DNA of 64,000 nt from Myxococcus flavus (GCF_050038885.1 NZ_CP143624.1:1860001-1924000); one strand, 5' to 3'; counted from the first letter of the stretch, positions 51,914 through 61,321 are shown. Program-made: numbers and translations. Notes: generated by a model from the sequence alone, not told the origin.

Positions 51914-53455
51914 TCAGTGGTAGTAGTCAGCGCCGCGGACGTTCTCGTGCGCGGCGGCCGGCTGCGAGGAGGGCTCTTCGGCCGGCAGCGGGGTGGCTTC
52001 CAGCCCCTTCTCCAGCAGCAGTCGCACGTGCCGGCTGCTGCGCGCGTGCGCTCGCAGCGCCCGGCCGCATGCGAGCTCCAGCCGCGCGTTGCCATAGCGC
52101 TTCGCCAGCCGCAGCAGGCCCAGGCAGCTGCGGTAGCCCACTTCCGGGTGGGGCCTGTCCTGGAGGATGGCCTCCACCAGCGACTGGGTAAGGGGGCCCA
52201 CCTGGCTCGCCCACTGAATGAAGCGCGAGGGGCTCCACTCGGCATGGGCCCGGTGGGCCTTCGGCATGTGCTCGGCCACCGTCGTGTAGCCGCCCACCTT
52301 CGCGCTGCGCACGTGGACGGCCACTCTTCGGCCCCGCTGCAGCAACTCCACGCTGGTGGCGGTGAGGCGCGCCTCCAGCACCTGACGCGCCAGGCTGTAG
52401 GGCGCCGAGTAGAAGTGGCCATGGACGTCGACGTGGTAGTCGATGTTCACCTTCACCCGCTTCCACTCCGACACCGCGTACCGCGTCGGCGGCAATGGCT
52501 TGAGGGCAGGCCTGTCCAACTCCTCGAAGAGCTGCGCTCTCGACTTGCCGTACAGTCGCATGGGCCTGTCGTTGAGCACCGCCACCTGCTCGGCAATCGC
52601 CTCATTCAACTCCCGCAGCGAGGTGAAGACGCGGTGACGCAGCCGGGCCAGCACCCAGCGCTGCACCAGTTGCACCGCCCGCTCCACCTTCGCCTTGTCC
52701 TTGGGCTTGCGCGGGCGCGCCGGCAGCACCGCCAGTCCGTAGTGCCGTCCCAACTCCTCGAAGGTGCGGTTCACCTCCGGCTCGTACCGGTCCGCCCTCG
52801 TCACCGCCGACTTCAGCTGGTCCGGAACGATGAGCGCTGGCGCCCCACCGAAGGCCTCCAGCGCGCGCACGGTGCTGCCGACGAAGTCCGTCAGCTTCTG
52901 GCTCCACGTGGCCTCCGCGTACACGTAGCTGGAGGCCCCCAGCGCCGCCACGTACAACTCCGCCTCCCGCACCTCGCCGGTGCCACCGTCCACCACCGTC
53001 GGCTTCTTCCCGGAGTAGTCGACGAACACCTTCTCACCGGCCTTGTGCGCCTGCTTCATCGTCAGCCGGTGGCGTGCCAACCACTCCCGGTACACCTCGC
53101 AGAACTGCGTGTACCGGTAGCCTTCCGGGTGCCGCTCCAGGTACTCCAGGTGCAAGAGCTCCAGCGTCACCCCGGGTCGCTTGCGCTCCTGGTGTATCCA
53201 CACCGGGTCCGGCAGCGGCCGCTCCGTGCCCGGCGCGCACTTCGGGCCGTACAGCTGGCGCTCCAACTCCTCCTCCTCCAGCGCTTCCACCGCCTCCCAC
53301 GTCAACCCCAGGTGCGCCGCACGGCTCATCACCTTGCCCACCACTCCAGGGCTGACGCCCACGCTTCGCGCCACCTCCCGGTGGCTTCGCTTCAGGCCCC
53401 ACTTCTGACGGATGATTTCTCGAATGCTGTGCATCGGCAGTCTCTCGGTGGCCAT
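51914..53455 (-). CDS. istA: IS21 IstA-type DDE transposase
   Basis: A 513-residue transposase. The N-terminal HTH region is IREIIRQKWGLKRSHREVAR, SVGVSPGVVGKVMSR. The RNase-H-like core has KVFVDYSGKKPTV (first Asp), PALIVPDQLKSAVTRA (second Asp) and KDKAKVERAVQLVQRW (Glu). The C-terminal beta-barrel and helices follow. The gene looks intact from ATG 53455, preceded by GGGAGAG. It recognises the multiple terminal repeats of the element. Confidence 0.93.
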   Translation of the reverse strand: MATERLPMHSIREIIRQKWGLKRSHREVARSVGVSPGVVGKVMSRAAHLGLTWEAVEALEEEELERQLYGPKCAPGTERPLPDPVWIHQERKRPGVTLELLHLEYLERHPEGYRYTQFCEVYREWLARHRLTMKQAHKAGEKVFVDYSGKKPTVVDGGTGEVREAELYVAALGASSYVYAEATWSQKLTDFVGSTVRALEAFGGAPALIVPDQLKSAVTRADRYEPEVNRTFEELGRHYGLAVLPARPRKPKDKAKVERAVQLVQRWVLARLRHRVFTSLRELNEAIAEQVAVLNDRPMRLYGKSRAQLFEELDRPALKPLPPTRYAVSEWKRVKVNIDYHVDVHGHFYSAPYSLARQVLEARLTATSVELLQRGRRVAVHVRSAKVGGYTTVAEHMPKAHRAHAEWSPSRFIQWASQVGPLTQSLVEAILQDRPHPEVGYRSCLGLLRLAKRYGNARLELACGRALRAHARSSRHVRLLLEKGLEATPLPAEEPSSQPAAAHENVRGADYYH

Positions 53456-53633
53456 GGCCGCTCTCCCTCCGGCGGCCTTCTTGCCAGGACTGCCCAGCGC
53501 TCATTCGGCTCCGAACCCCCTGTTCACACAGCCGAACTCCGTGTCCACGTGGCCGAACCTCCTGTCCACGATGGGCCGAACTCGGTGATCACGATGCTCC
53601 GATCTGAGTGTTCACGATGGGCCGACGCGCGCA

Positions 53634-53787
53634 ATTAGACCTGTGAGAAGGGAACCCCTGTCCCCTGGAAGCGGGGGCCTTGCCCAAAATCGATAGCCCT
53701 ACCGAATAGCGAGGAAGGCGAAGCAGGCCAGAAAGGGCTGCCGAAACGAACCCGAGCCGCAGCACTATCGCTGTTGAAACTGTGTTT
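53634..53787. other. Flank between IS21 element and interrupted host gene
   Basis: About 150 bases downstream of the host gene's stop. A clear terminator is not seen. Confidence 0.3.
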
Positions 53788-54291
53788 CTATTTCACGAGC
53801 CGTAGCTTCACCCGCAGCGCCTGCGTCTCGGACGGGCTTTCCATCTTCGTGTTCGCCAACTCAGCGCGGAGCTGGCGAAAGATGGCGAGCTGACGCTGCA
53901 TGGTGCCTTCCAACATTCGGCGGGCCTTCTCCAGCTTCCTCAGGTCCGCGTCTTCCAGCAGCAGCACTTCGGCGGCGAGTCGTTCACGCAGCGGCCCGAG
54001 GACGGCTTCTTCCTCGGCCAGCTTCATGCTGAGGGCGCTCTTCACCACCCGGGCCATGTTGCCCAGGCTCTCGTAGATGGCCGGGGGGATGCGCTCCGTC
54101 TCCGCATTCTCCTGAGCCATCTTGAGCGCGCAGGCCAAGGGCTCCACCACGGCCATCGGTAGGCCCGGAAGCTCGCTCAGCACGTTCACGGTATGCTCCA
54201 CCCCCAAGAGGAAGGCGCTCGTCCGCGCCGCGTCCTTCGGCGGTGAGGGGACGGCATCCACGGCCTCAACGAATCCCGTCACCATCATCAG
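53788..54291 (-). pseudogene. 3' part of a host gene split by two transposons (part 3)
   Basis: The frame from 54291 reads LMMVTGFVEAVDAVPSPPKD, LLGVEHTVNVLSELPGLPMA, EERLAAEVLLLEDADLRKLE-type helices and ends VKLRLVK. It joins in frame to 57590-57650 when the element at 54292-57584 and one ATCAG copy are removed. Most of the protein is helical, with a coiled-coil-like end. On its own it has no ribosome-binding site. Confidence 0.85.
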
Positions 54292-54341
54292 TGTTGCGAG
54301 GCGGGCTGGTTGATGGACGAGCGATCCGCCTGGTTGATGGG

Positions 54342-54381
54342 CATCACCGAGCGCGAGCGTCAGCGAGCGCGCTCGGTGATG
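54342..54381 (-). terminator. Long perfect hairpin after the transposon ATPase gene
   Basis: CATCACCGAGCGCG pairs perfectly with CGCGCTCGGTGATG around a 12-base loop, nine bases beyond the stop of the ATPase gene and inside the left end of the transposon. It probably ends the transposon operon, or may shape the transposon end. Confidence 0.65.
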
Positions 54382-54389
54382 GGAGTGGC

Positions 54390-55202
54390 CTACAGAGCGG
54401 CGTCGTCGGTGTCGAGCACGCGTGCGAGTACGTCGCGCTCGACGAGCTTTTTCTTGCGACGCGCGGCCTCGCGAAGCGCAGTGGTGGCGAGCCGGTCGAT
54501 GTCGCGGTGGGCGCCGGAGGCGGCCTCGTGGAGCATCGCCATTGCGTCAGAGGAGAAGAGCTCTCGCTCGCAGCCCGCGTTCTTCAGGCGCAGGCGGAGG
54601 TACTCTGCGGTGTCATCGGGCTGAAGCGCGTCGATGGTAAGCCGGCGTGCGAGGCGGGAGGCGAGGCTGCGGTTACGACGCATCGCGAGCCGCGAGTCGA
54701 GCTCGGGCAGGCCGACGAGGATGAGGGAGAGGAGCGCCTTCGAGTCCCACTGGTAGTTGAGGAGGATGTGGAGGTGGTCGAGCACGTCCTGGTGGAGCAG
54801 GTGCGCCTCGTCGAGGAGGAAGACGGGGTGGACGCGCTCACGACCGAGGTCCTCCACGTGGCTGGACACGGCGTAGAAGACGGAGGCGGCGGTGGCGGAC
54901 GGCGTGAGCCCGAGGGCGAGACACAGCTGGCGGTAGAAGTCGCGACGGCCCAGCGTGGCGTTGTGGCAATAGGTGAGGCGGAAGCCCGCCTGGGGTAGCC
55001 GGTGGCGGAGCGCGCGCAGGACGCACGTCTTGCCGACGCCGGGCTCGCCCACCAGCATGACGCTCTGCCGCTCGCGCACGGCTTCGCAGAGTTCCTCGAC
55101 GAGGCTCGTCTTGGAGGCCGGCAGCCAGAGGTCCGCGTCGGCAATCTCCTTGGAGAAGGGCGCCTCGGAGAAGCCGAAATGGGTGACGTAGGCGGGCGTC
55201 AT
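54390..55202 (-). CDS. TniB/ExeA-like AAA+ ATPase of the transposon
   Basis: A 270-residue ATPase. Walker A is GEPGVGKT (52-59), and Walker B is VFLLDEAHLL (127-136), followed by LLSLILVGLPELDSRLAMRR and a C-terminal helical lid (RLRLKNAGCERELFSSDAMA). This is the ExeA/TniB/TnsC group that selects target DNA and activates a Mu-type transposase. Its ATG overlaps the stop of the transposase frame (ATGA). A hairpin follows the gene. Confidence 0.88.
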   Translation of the reverse strand: MTPAYVTHFGFSEAPFSKEIADADLWLPASKTSLVEELCEAVRERQSVMLVGEPGVGKTCVLRALRHRLPQAGFRLTYCHNATLGRRDFYRQLCLALGLTPSATAASVFYAVSSHVEDLGRERVHPVFLLDEAHLLHQDVLDHLHILLNYQWDSKALLSLILVGLPELDSRLAMRRNRSLASRLARRLTIDALQPDDTAEYLRLRLKNAGCERELFSSDAMAMLHEAASGAHRDIDRLATTALREAARRKKKLVERDVLARVLDTDDAAL

Positions 55203-56560
55203 GACTCACCTGCATCGCGATGCCGAGGAGGACGCCCGACGGCGCGGTCGAGGAAAGCGAGGGGCGGGTCAAACGCGGGGTGTCGCCGGTACGTCTCGTC
55301 GTGGACGGGAGGCCGACGCAGCGGCCTGTTGCGGCGCGCGTTCTTCACCGCGTCGACAGGGTGGAGGGTGTAGCGCTTGCCCTCGAATTCGGCCCAGGGC
55401 GCCTCACCCATGTCGACAGGGCAGCGGCACAGGTGCACGAGGCGCCCGGCGAGGTGGCCTGCGTCGAGCTCGTAGTCGGCCCCATCGACAGCGACGGTGG
55501 TGTCGCGCCGCACGCGTCAGCGGGTACGGGTGGTGAGGGCCTCGCGCAGCTTCGCTTCGTCGAAGCCATCGGGCGCTCGGGGCGCGGCCTCGAAGACGGT
55601 TTTCGGTGCCGCGCCCATGAGGGCAGCGTGCGGCGTGGCGTGGTAGTGCGCGTCGAGAAATGCGCAGAGGCGGACATTGACGTCGTGCAGCGAGGCGACG
55701 GGCCCGAGGAAGTCGAGGCAGCCCTCGCGCAGCGTGCGCCAGAAGCGCTCCATCTTCCCGCGGGCGGGGGCGTCGTAGGGCCGCGCGTGCAAGAGCGACG
55801 TGCCGATGCGAGCGCACGCGGTGGCGAGCGTCTCGCCCCGGTACGTGGCGCCATTGTCCAGGTAGAGCGCGTCCGGTGGACCGTGCTTGCGCAGGGCGCG
55901 CACCATGAGGCCAAGCATGTCCACCTCGCGCTCGGTGTGGTGGGCCTCCAACGCCACGACGTACCGACTCGCGTCGTCCAGCAGCGCGTGGATGCGCAAG
56001 GGCAGCGACTTGCCCCCGACGGTGAGTCCAGGCCCGTGACACACGTCCGCGTGCCACAGGGCCATGGGGCGCTCGGCCTGCCAGCGCAGGCGCGTCTTCG
56101 TGCCGCTGCCGTCGCGCATCCCGATGCGGTCGAGTCCTGCTTCCGCGAAGAGGCGGCGCACCGTCGTCGCCGAGACGGCGGCCTTCTCGAGCCGGCCATC
56201 GGTGACGAGCGTGCGCAGGATGAGCGTCACGGACGCGGACGGGTACTCCCGCCGGATGTCGAGCAGCAACTCGCGCTGGGCCGCCGAGAGCTGCTGGGCG
56301 CGGCCCTTGTCGCTGCGGTCGCGCGGGGCGAGGCCTGAGAGGCCGCGCTTCTTGTACGCGTAGTACCAGCGCTCGAGCGTGGCCGCCGAGTAGCAGTGGC
56401 TCACCTTGGCGCCCGGCGGCACGAAGCGCTGCTGGGCGAGGGACTCGAGCGCCGAGGCGAGCTGGCCTCGGTCCATCTGCGCCTGGGTGAGGGCGCCGAT
56501 GACTCCGTGGCGAAACACCGCCACCGCCTCGGCGTGGGACTTCGGAGTGAGGCTCTTCAT
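55199..56560 (-). pseudogene. Mu/TniA-like DDE transposase interrupted by one in-frame TGA
   Basis: From ATG 56560 the first 347 codons hold an HTH region (CYSAATLERWYYAYKKRGLS, GLAPRDRSDKG) and the DDE core: LWHADVCHGPGL (Asp172), ALYLDNGATY (Asp235) and KMERFWRTLREG (Glu271). A TGA at 55517-55519 is followed in the same frame by RVRRDTTVAVDGADYELDAG and HLAGRLV, the Mu-type C-terminal beta-barrel, to 55199. A GTG at 55513, two codons after the stop, could restart translation. So either the protein is split in two, or the stop is a mutation. Confidence 0.8.
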
Positions 56561-56718
56561 TTTGCGCGGACTTCCCGTACCGCCCCCTCATCCCGGCATG
56601 GGCCTCTTGGGAGCGCAGACGCCTACCGTCCCGCCGGAGGCAGGTCTTCGAGGACGGGGCGTGTCGGGTGGGACGGACTTCTAAAGCGGGGCGAGCCGAT
56701 GGCCGCGGAGCAAGCCCC

Positions 56719-57342
56719 TCAGTGAGCGCGCTCGGCTCCCCGGAACGAACAGGCGGACAGCGAGGGCGGTCCCGTCGCCGGGAGCGCCAAGGCGGCGTCT
56801 GTCGTCGCCGCTCGTGCGGCCACCGCGCGAGCCGTCCAGTCCGCGGGCGCCGGCCGCACGCAGCCCAGGAGCGTCCCGCGCCTGGCCTCCCCGGCCCAGC
56901 GGCAGAGGGCATCCCAGCGCCCAGCGCTCCCTGGCCCCACCACCTCCCACGGACTCACGCGCTTGCGTACCGCCGCCGCCGGCAGCGACTCGAGGCCCCA
57001 CAGGGCCAGCGCCCAGGCGATGGCCGCGAGCGAATACAGCTTCCTGCCCAGCACCTGCGCGGGCACTACCGTCTGCGACACGCCGCACGCACGGCAGCGG
57101 TAGCGTCGCACGCGCAGCTCCACGAGCACCGGCGACGCGCCAGCGTCCAGCGGCCCGCGCACCTGGCGGCTCCGGCTGCCATGCCCATGAAGCCCCAGGG
57201 GCGCTCCCACAGGGCGGCTCGCCGCGCCGCAAGCGGCGCAGCTCGCCGGACGTACCGCCGACACGGACGGCATCTGTGCCGCCCAGGACTTGACGCCGAC
57301 GCGCGTCCGTACGACTCCTTGGGTGCCTCGCTTCTCGCTCAC
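56719..57342 (-). CDS. Transposon-borne zinc-ribbon protein (DUF6431-like)
   Basis: A 207-residue protein. Two CxxC pairs, CAACGAASRP and, about 45 residues later, VRRYRCRACGVSQTVVPAQV, form a zinc ribbon. A helical region follows (LAAIAWALALWGLESLPAAA, then GRWDALCRWAGEARR). Proteins of this kind accompany this transposase/ATPase pair in some bacteria; their role may be recognition of ends or target. The start is a GTG with no clear ribosome-binding site. It is the first gene of the element. Confidence 0.7.
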   Translation of the reverse strand: MSEKRGTQGVVRTRVGVKSWAAQMPSVSAVRPASCAACGAASRPVGAPLGLHGHGSRSRQVRGPLDAGASPVLVELRVRRYRCRACGVSQTVVPAQVLGRKLYSLAAIAWALALWGLESLPAAAVRKRVSPWEVVGPGSAGRWDALCRWAGEARRGTLLGCVRPAPADWTARAVAARAATTDAALALPATGPPSLSACSFRGAERAH

Positions 57343-57584
57343 ACGTCGAGCGGGGCGCTCGACCTGTGAGCGTGTTGGCGCACGCTCCAGGTCACCTTTC
57401 TCGCGCGCGAGCTGGCGAACACCGCCGCGCCCCGTCCTCTCTGAGTCCCGTGGACTACCTCACGCACCGTGGCGCGCCAGAATCCGGCTCATTGCTGGAC
57501 TCTGCGCGGCCTGCAACATCCCTTCCCGGTAACCAACGCGCTCGTCGCGACCGCGATCTCCATCAACCACTTCGCTCAGCAACA

Positions 57585-57650
57585 ATCAGCGTCCTGCGGG
57601 TGTTGTCGAAGACTTTGAATTCGTCCGTCTTCTCCAGTTCCTCCTCCAGC
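57585..57650 (-). pseudogene. Middle part of the split host gene (part 2)
   Basis: Twenty-two codons (GEEELEKTDEFKVFDNTRR-like reading, LEEELEKTDEFKVFDNTRRT after joining) between two transposons. They carry the target duplications of both: ATCAG at the left edge and TCCAGC at the right edge. In-frame joining on both sides shows these insertions broke one gene. Confidence 0.85.
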
Positions 57651-57747
57651 TGCTCAGCGACAATTACTCCTCCCCACCAGCGACAATTACTTCTCCCCAT
57701 CTTGAGTGAAGGCGTCGGTACATGCCGCCGGACGAGGAGGAGTTCCG

Positions 57748-59192
57748 GTGGCGGTCACGGACGCCCAGGTGAGGAAGCTGATGGAGGAGTTGACGAAGCA
57801 CGGAAACCTCGGGCTCGCCGCGGCGAAGGCCGGGATGGACCGCAAGACGGCCAGGAAGTACCGGAAGCAGAAGCAGCTGCCGTCGGAGGTGAAGCCGCCG
57901 CGCGACTGGCGGACCCGGCAGGACCCCTTCGAGGAGGACTGGCCCGCGCTGGCCGAGCGGCTGGCCCAGGCGCCCGAGCTGGAGGCGAAGACGCTCTTCG
58001 AGGAGCTGCTAGCCAAAGCGCCTGAGCGCTACCAGCCGGGGCAGCTGCGCACGTTGCAGCGGCGGGTGCGGCAGTGGCGAGCTCAGGCGGGCCCGGCCAA
58101 GGAGGTGTTCTTCGCGCAGGCCCACCGGCCGGGGGAAGCCATGCAGACGGACTTCACCTGGGGGACGGAGCTGGGCGTCACCGTGCGCGGGGAGCCGTTC
58201 GCGCACCTGCTGTGCCACCCGGTGCTGCCGTACTCCAACTGGGAATGGGTGACGGTGTGCCAGTCGGAGTCGCTGGCGGCCATCAAGCGGGGCGTGCAGG
58301 CCGCGCTCTTCCAGCTGGGGCGGGTGCCGCGCTACCACCAGACGGACAACTCGACGGCGGCCACGCACCGGCTGGCCGACGGCAAGCGGGGCTTCAACCC
58401 GGAGTACCTGGCCCTCATGCAGCACCTGGGCATGGAGCCGAGGCGCTCAACGGCGCCCTCAAGCGACGGCTCACGCAGCACCTGCTGGTGCGCGGCAGCG
58501 CCGACTTCGACAGCGTGGCGGCGTACGAGACGTGGGTGCAGCAGGTGGTCACCAAGGCCAACGCCCTGCGCTCGGAGAAAGTGGCGCAGGAGTTGGCCGC
58601 CATGAGGCCGCTGGCGGTGGAGAAGCTGCCCGAGTACAGCGAGGTGGACGTGCTCGTTACCGGGTGGAGCACCATCCGGGTGAAGCACAACACGTACTCG
58701 GTGCCCAGCCGGCTCATCGGCGAGACGGTGCGGGTGCGGCTGTACGACGAGAAGCTGGAGGTGCTGCACCGGGGAGAGGCGCAGCTGACGGTGCAGCGGC
58801 TGCACGGGCGTAATGGGCATCGCATCAACTACCGGCACCTCATCTGGAGTCTGGTGCAGAAGCCCGGGGCCTTCGCGCAGTACCGCTACCGGGAGGACTT
58901 GTTCCCCTCGCTCACCTTCCGGCGGGTGTACGACGCGCTGAGGCAGCAGTTGGAGGAGCGCAAGGCGGACATGGAGTACCTGCGCATCCTGCACCTGGCC
59001 GCCTCCACGCTGGAGGCCGACGTGCAGGCCGCTCTCGAGAAGCTGCTGGCAGCCGGGGGCCTGCGGAGTGCGGAGGCGGTGAAGGCCGCAGTGGCGCCGG
59101 TGCGTTGCGAGGTGCCGCACCTGGCCGTGCCCGAGGTGGACCTGAGGGCCTACGACGCGCTGCTCACCGAGGGCCAGGAGGTGGCGTCATGA
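57748..59192 (+). pseudogene. istA: IS21 IstA-type transposase with internal deletion
   Basis: The N-terminal part (VTDAQVRKLMEELTKHGNLG, HTH GLAAAKAGMDRKTARKYRKQ, first Asp in MQTDFTWGTE, second in YHQTDNSTAATH) runs in one frame to about 58440 (LMQHLGMEPR). The C-terminal part (EALNGALKRRLTQHLLVRGS to the end, LLTEGQEVAS) is in another. Comparison with the family suggests some ten to fifteen codons are missing at the junction. GGAGGAG before the GTG start is intact. The element cannot move by itself. Confidence 0.85.
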
Positions 59193-59977
59193 GTGCCGCC
59201 TCGCAAGCCCCGGCGCTCACCGTGCTGCTGCGCGGGCTGAAGCTGCCAGCCCTGGCCGCCCACCACGAGGAGTTGGCGCGCCGGGCCGAAGCCGGCGGCT
59301 GGGGGTACACCGAGTACCTGCGCCAGCTGGCGGAAATGGAGGTAGCGCAGCGCCAACAGCGGCGCATCGAGCGGCTGCTGAAGTCCAGCCACCTGCCGGC
59401 GGACAAGACGCTGGGCACCCTGAAGCAGGACAAGCTGCCGGTGAAGGTGCGCCGCCAGCTGCCGGCCCTGTGCGAGGGGGGCTTCGTGGAGCGGGCCGAG
59501 AACGTCCTCGTCTTCGGCCTGCCCGGCCGGGGCAAGACGCACCTGGTAGCCGCGGTGGGGCACGAGCTGGTGCAGCGCGGCTACGCGGTCCTCTTCGTCC
59601 CCGCGGTGCTGCTGGTGCAGCGGCTGCTGGCGGCCAAGAAGGAACTGAAGCTGGAGCAGGAACTCAAACGGCTGGATGGCTACGACGCCGTCATCCTCGA
59701 CGACATCGGCTACATCCAGCAGGACCGGGAGGAGATGGAGGTGCTCTTCACCTTCCTGGCCGAGCGCTACGAGAGGAGAAGCGTGCTGCTGACCAGCAAT
59801 CTGGTCTTCAGCCAGTGGGACCGCATCTTCAAGGACCCGATGACAACGGCGGCCGCCATCGACCGGGTCGTCCACCACGCGCTCATCCTGGAGATGACCG
59901 GCCCCTCCGTGCGCGACGAGCAGGCCCGTGCTCGTGCGGAGCGGGAGAGGGCCCCGGCCCCGCGCGAAGAGGGCTGA
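59189..59977 (+). CDS. istB: IS21 IstB-type AAA+ helper ATPase
   Basis: A 262-residue protein with Walker A VFGLPGRGKTHLVAAV and Walker B AVILDDIGYIQQD, then SVLLTSNLVFSQWDRIFKDP and the typical AAIDRVVHHALILEM. The start overlaps the istA stop (ATGA). The C-terminal tail is charged and low complexity (ARARAERERAPAPREEG). It is intact even though istA is not. Confidence 0.92.
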   Translation: MSAASQAPALTVLLRGLKLPALAAHHEELARRAEAGGWGYTEYLRQLAEMEVAQRQQRRIERLLKSSHLPADKTLGTLKQDKLPVKVRRQLPALCEGGFVERAENVLVFGLPGRGKTHLVAAVGHELVQRGYAVLFVPAVLLVQRLLAAKKELKLEQELKRLDGYDAVILDDIGYIQQDREEMEVLFTFLAERYERRSVLLTSNLVFSQWDRIFKDPMTTAAAIDRVVHHALILEMTGPSVRDEQARARAERERAPAPREEG

Positions 59978-60131
59978 GCACCAGCGCCGCTTCACGCAGC
60001 GAGGATTGTGCCCGAGGAGGTGAACCACCCGAAGCCAGCGGCAACGACGACGACGTGAACGCGTTCTGAAGATCAAACCCGATGGGGAGAAATAGTTGTC
60101 GTCGAGGGGAACGAGTAGTTGACGCTGAGGA

Positions 60132-60442
60132 TCCAGCCGGGCTCGCATCCTGCCGTTCTCCACGCGGCTCAATCGTTCCAACTTCCAGGCCGTATCTGCG
60201 GCCTGCGCGACGCAGGTCGCTTCGGGTACGGAACTGGGAGACAGGGCAGCGAACCACGAATCGAGGAACGCCTCGTAGGCGGCCGGGTCTTCACCAGGAA
60301 GAAGGAGATGGGCGGCCGAAAAGCCGAAGCGGATGGCATTGAGCGAGGAGGCAGCCTTGCCCTCGGCAGTCTTCGGGCCCTTCGAGCGGGCACCGTTAAT
60401 CGCGGCTTGTGCGGCCTGCATGGCGGTTCTGACGGTCTTCAT
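60132..60442 (-). pseudogene. 5' part of the split host gene (part 1)
   Basis: Starts MKTVRTAMQAAQAAINGARS and continues KGPKTAEGKAASSLNAIRFG, LLLPGEDPAAYEAFLDSWFA, AADTAWKLERLSRVENGRMR before IS21 sequence begins. The ARxSxGPKTxEGKxxSSxNAxxxG pattern is common to a family of unknown function found in many bacteria. Joined to 57590-57650 and 53788-54291 it gives 290 codons including the stop, without any frame break. Confidence 0.85.
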
Positions 60443-60503
60443 TCATGAATTGTGAAGTGCCTTCGCCACTGTGGGAACGGTCTTCTTGGCGACGGAACTG
60501 GTC

Positions 60504-61321
60504 ATGACGAGCTTCTCGGCCATGAACAGTCCTCGATTCATCGCGCATCTCGCCTCTGAGGCTTCGATCTTCGCCTATCTTCAAGAAGAGCAGGAACGCA
60601 CCCGCCAGCACGTCTATGCACTCGCCGCGAGCATGGATCTGGCGCTCTTGCTCTCAGCTGCATCCGACCCCCTGCGCAACCTGCTGGAGTGGCTCAGCAA
60701 GAAGAACGACGTGCTCAGCCCGCGCAGACAGACCCTGTTCCAGAAGGCCACGAGCACTGGGTGTGGCGCCACATCCAGGGCACGCGCAGCTTGCTGCCGC
60801 CCGAACTCATCGAGGGCTTCAAGTCCCTGCGTCAACTCGAACGGGTGGCCACCGTCCTTCTCGCTCTCCAGCGGCGCATCGGACCCCTGCTCGCAGCGGC
60901 ACGAGAGAAGCCGGCTCTGCGTGTCTTGCTCGAAACGAATGCGGAGAAGCAGATGATGGCCGCCTTCGCTGACTTCACGGCCGAGAGACTCGGCATCGAG
61001 TTGGCGCATCGAGAGATCGCCGCGCTCGCCGTCCTCATCGGATACGAGGAGCCCACCTCTGACAAGGAGGAGACCACCAGGCGGGTGCAGAAGTGGGTCA
61101 ACGCGCGCCAGCACTCCAAGGAGATCCTGGCTGCGCTGAGACAGCTCGCCAGCGGGAGTTCCCTGGCCAGGAACGCGGCGGAAGGGACGCGGAGCGAAGC
61201 GCCCCGGTCCTCCGCATCCCCTGGTCTCGATGAGCAGGGCAACCCAGCCATGAACCCCCAGGGGGGTGGAGATGATGGAGGGGACCGAATCTCCCCATCT
61301 TCAGGGGGTAGAGATGGATAG
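60504..61321 (+). pseudogene. Frameshifted gene of unknown function upstream of the polymerase
   Basis: The first frame reads MNSPRFIAHLASEASIFAYL, QEEQERTRQHVYALAASMDL and LEWLSKKNDVLSPRRQTLFQ to about 60755. One base is then missing, and the next frame continues EHWVWRHIQGTRSLLPPELI, EGFKSLRQLERVATVLLALQ, EKQMMAAFADFTAERLGIEL, LRQLASGSS and a disordered tail. A typical slippery heptamer is not present at the junction, so this looks like a mutation. The protein would be about 270 residues and mainly helical. It is the nearest same-strand neighbour of the polymerase. Confidence 0.6.

Larger units (their letters stand above)
51003..53633 (-). mobile_element. IS21-family element, complete, with ATTAG target duplication
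   Basis: A 2631-bp element with two intact genes in the IS21 order istA-istB. Both flanks carry ATTAG (50998-51002 and 53634-53638), a five-base target duplication. The ends are inverted and contain repeated internal sites around GGAGCATCGTGATCA (51035-51050 and, inverted, 53586-53602), as expected for IS21 multiple terminal repeats. Intact genes and an exact duplication indicate a recent insertion. Confidence 0.9.
54292..57584 (-). mobile_element. Small Mu/Tn7/Tn5053-style transposon, ATCAG target duplication
   Basis: A 3293-bp element bounded by inverted ends beginning TGTTGC and sharing TGGTTGATGG 15-16 bases in; the left end repeats that site 25 bases further inward. Both flanks carry ATCAG (54287-54291 and 57585-57589). 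TGT ends and a five-base duplication are hallmarks of the Mu/Tn7/Tn5053 group. It encodes, in order, a zinc-ribbon protein, a DDE transposase with an internal stop and an AAA+ ATPase, all on the minus strand. Removing it repairs the host gene. Confidence 0.88.
57651..60131 (+). mobile_element. IS21-family element, damaged istA, TCCAGC target duplication
   Basis: A 2481-bp element. Left end TGCTCAGCGACAATTACT and right end (inverted) TCCTCAGCGTCAACTACT match at most positions, and each end holds a second copy of the CGACAATTAnTnCTCCCC-type site. TCCAGC flanks both sides (57645-57650 and 60132-60137). It carries istA with a deletion and intact istB. It belongs to a different IS21 subgroup from the element at 51003. 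Confidence 0.88.

Noticed and set aside
60740..60770. Programmed frameshift in the gene upstream of the polymerase
   Set aside because: The junction lacks a slippery heptamer or a clear downstream structure, so mutation or read error is simpler.
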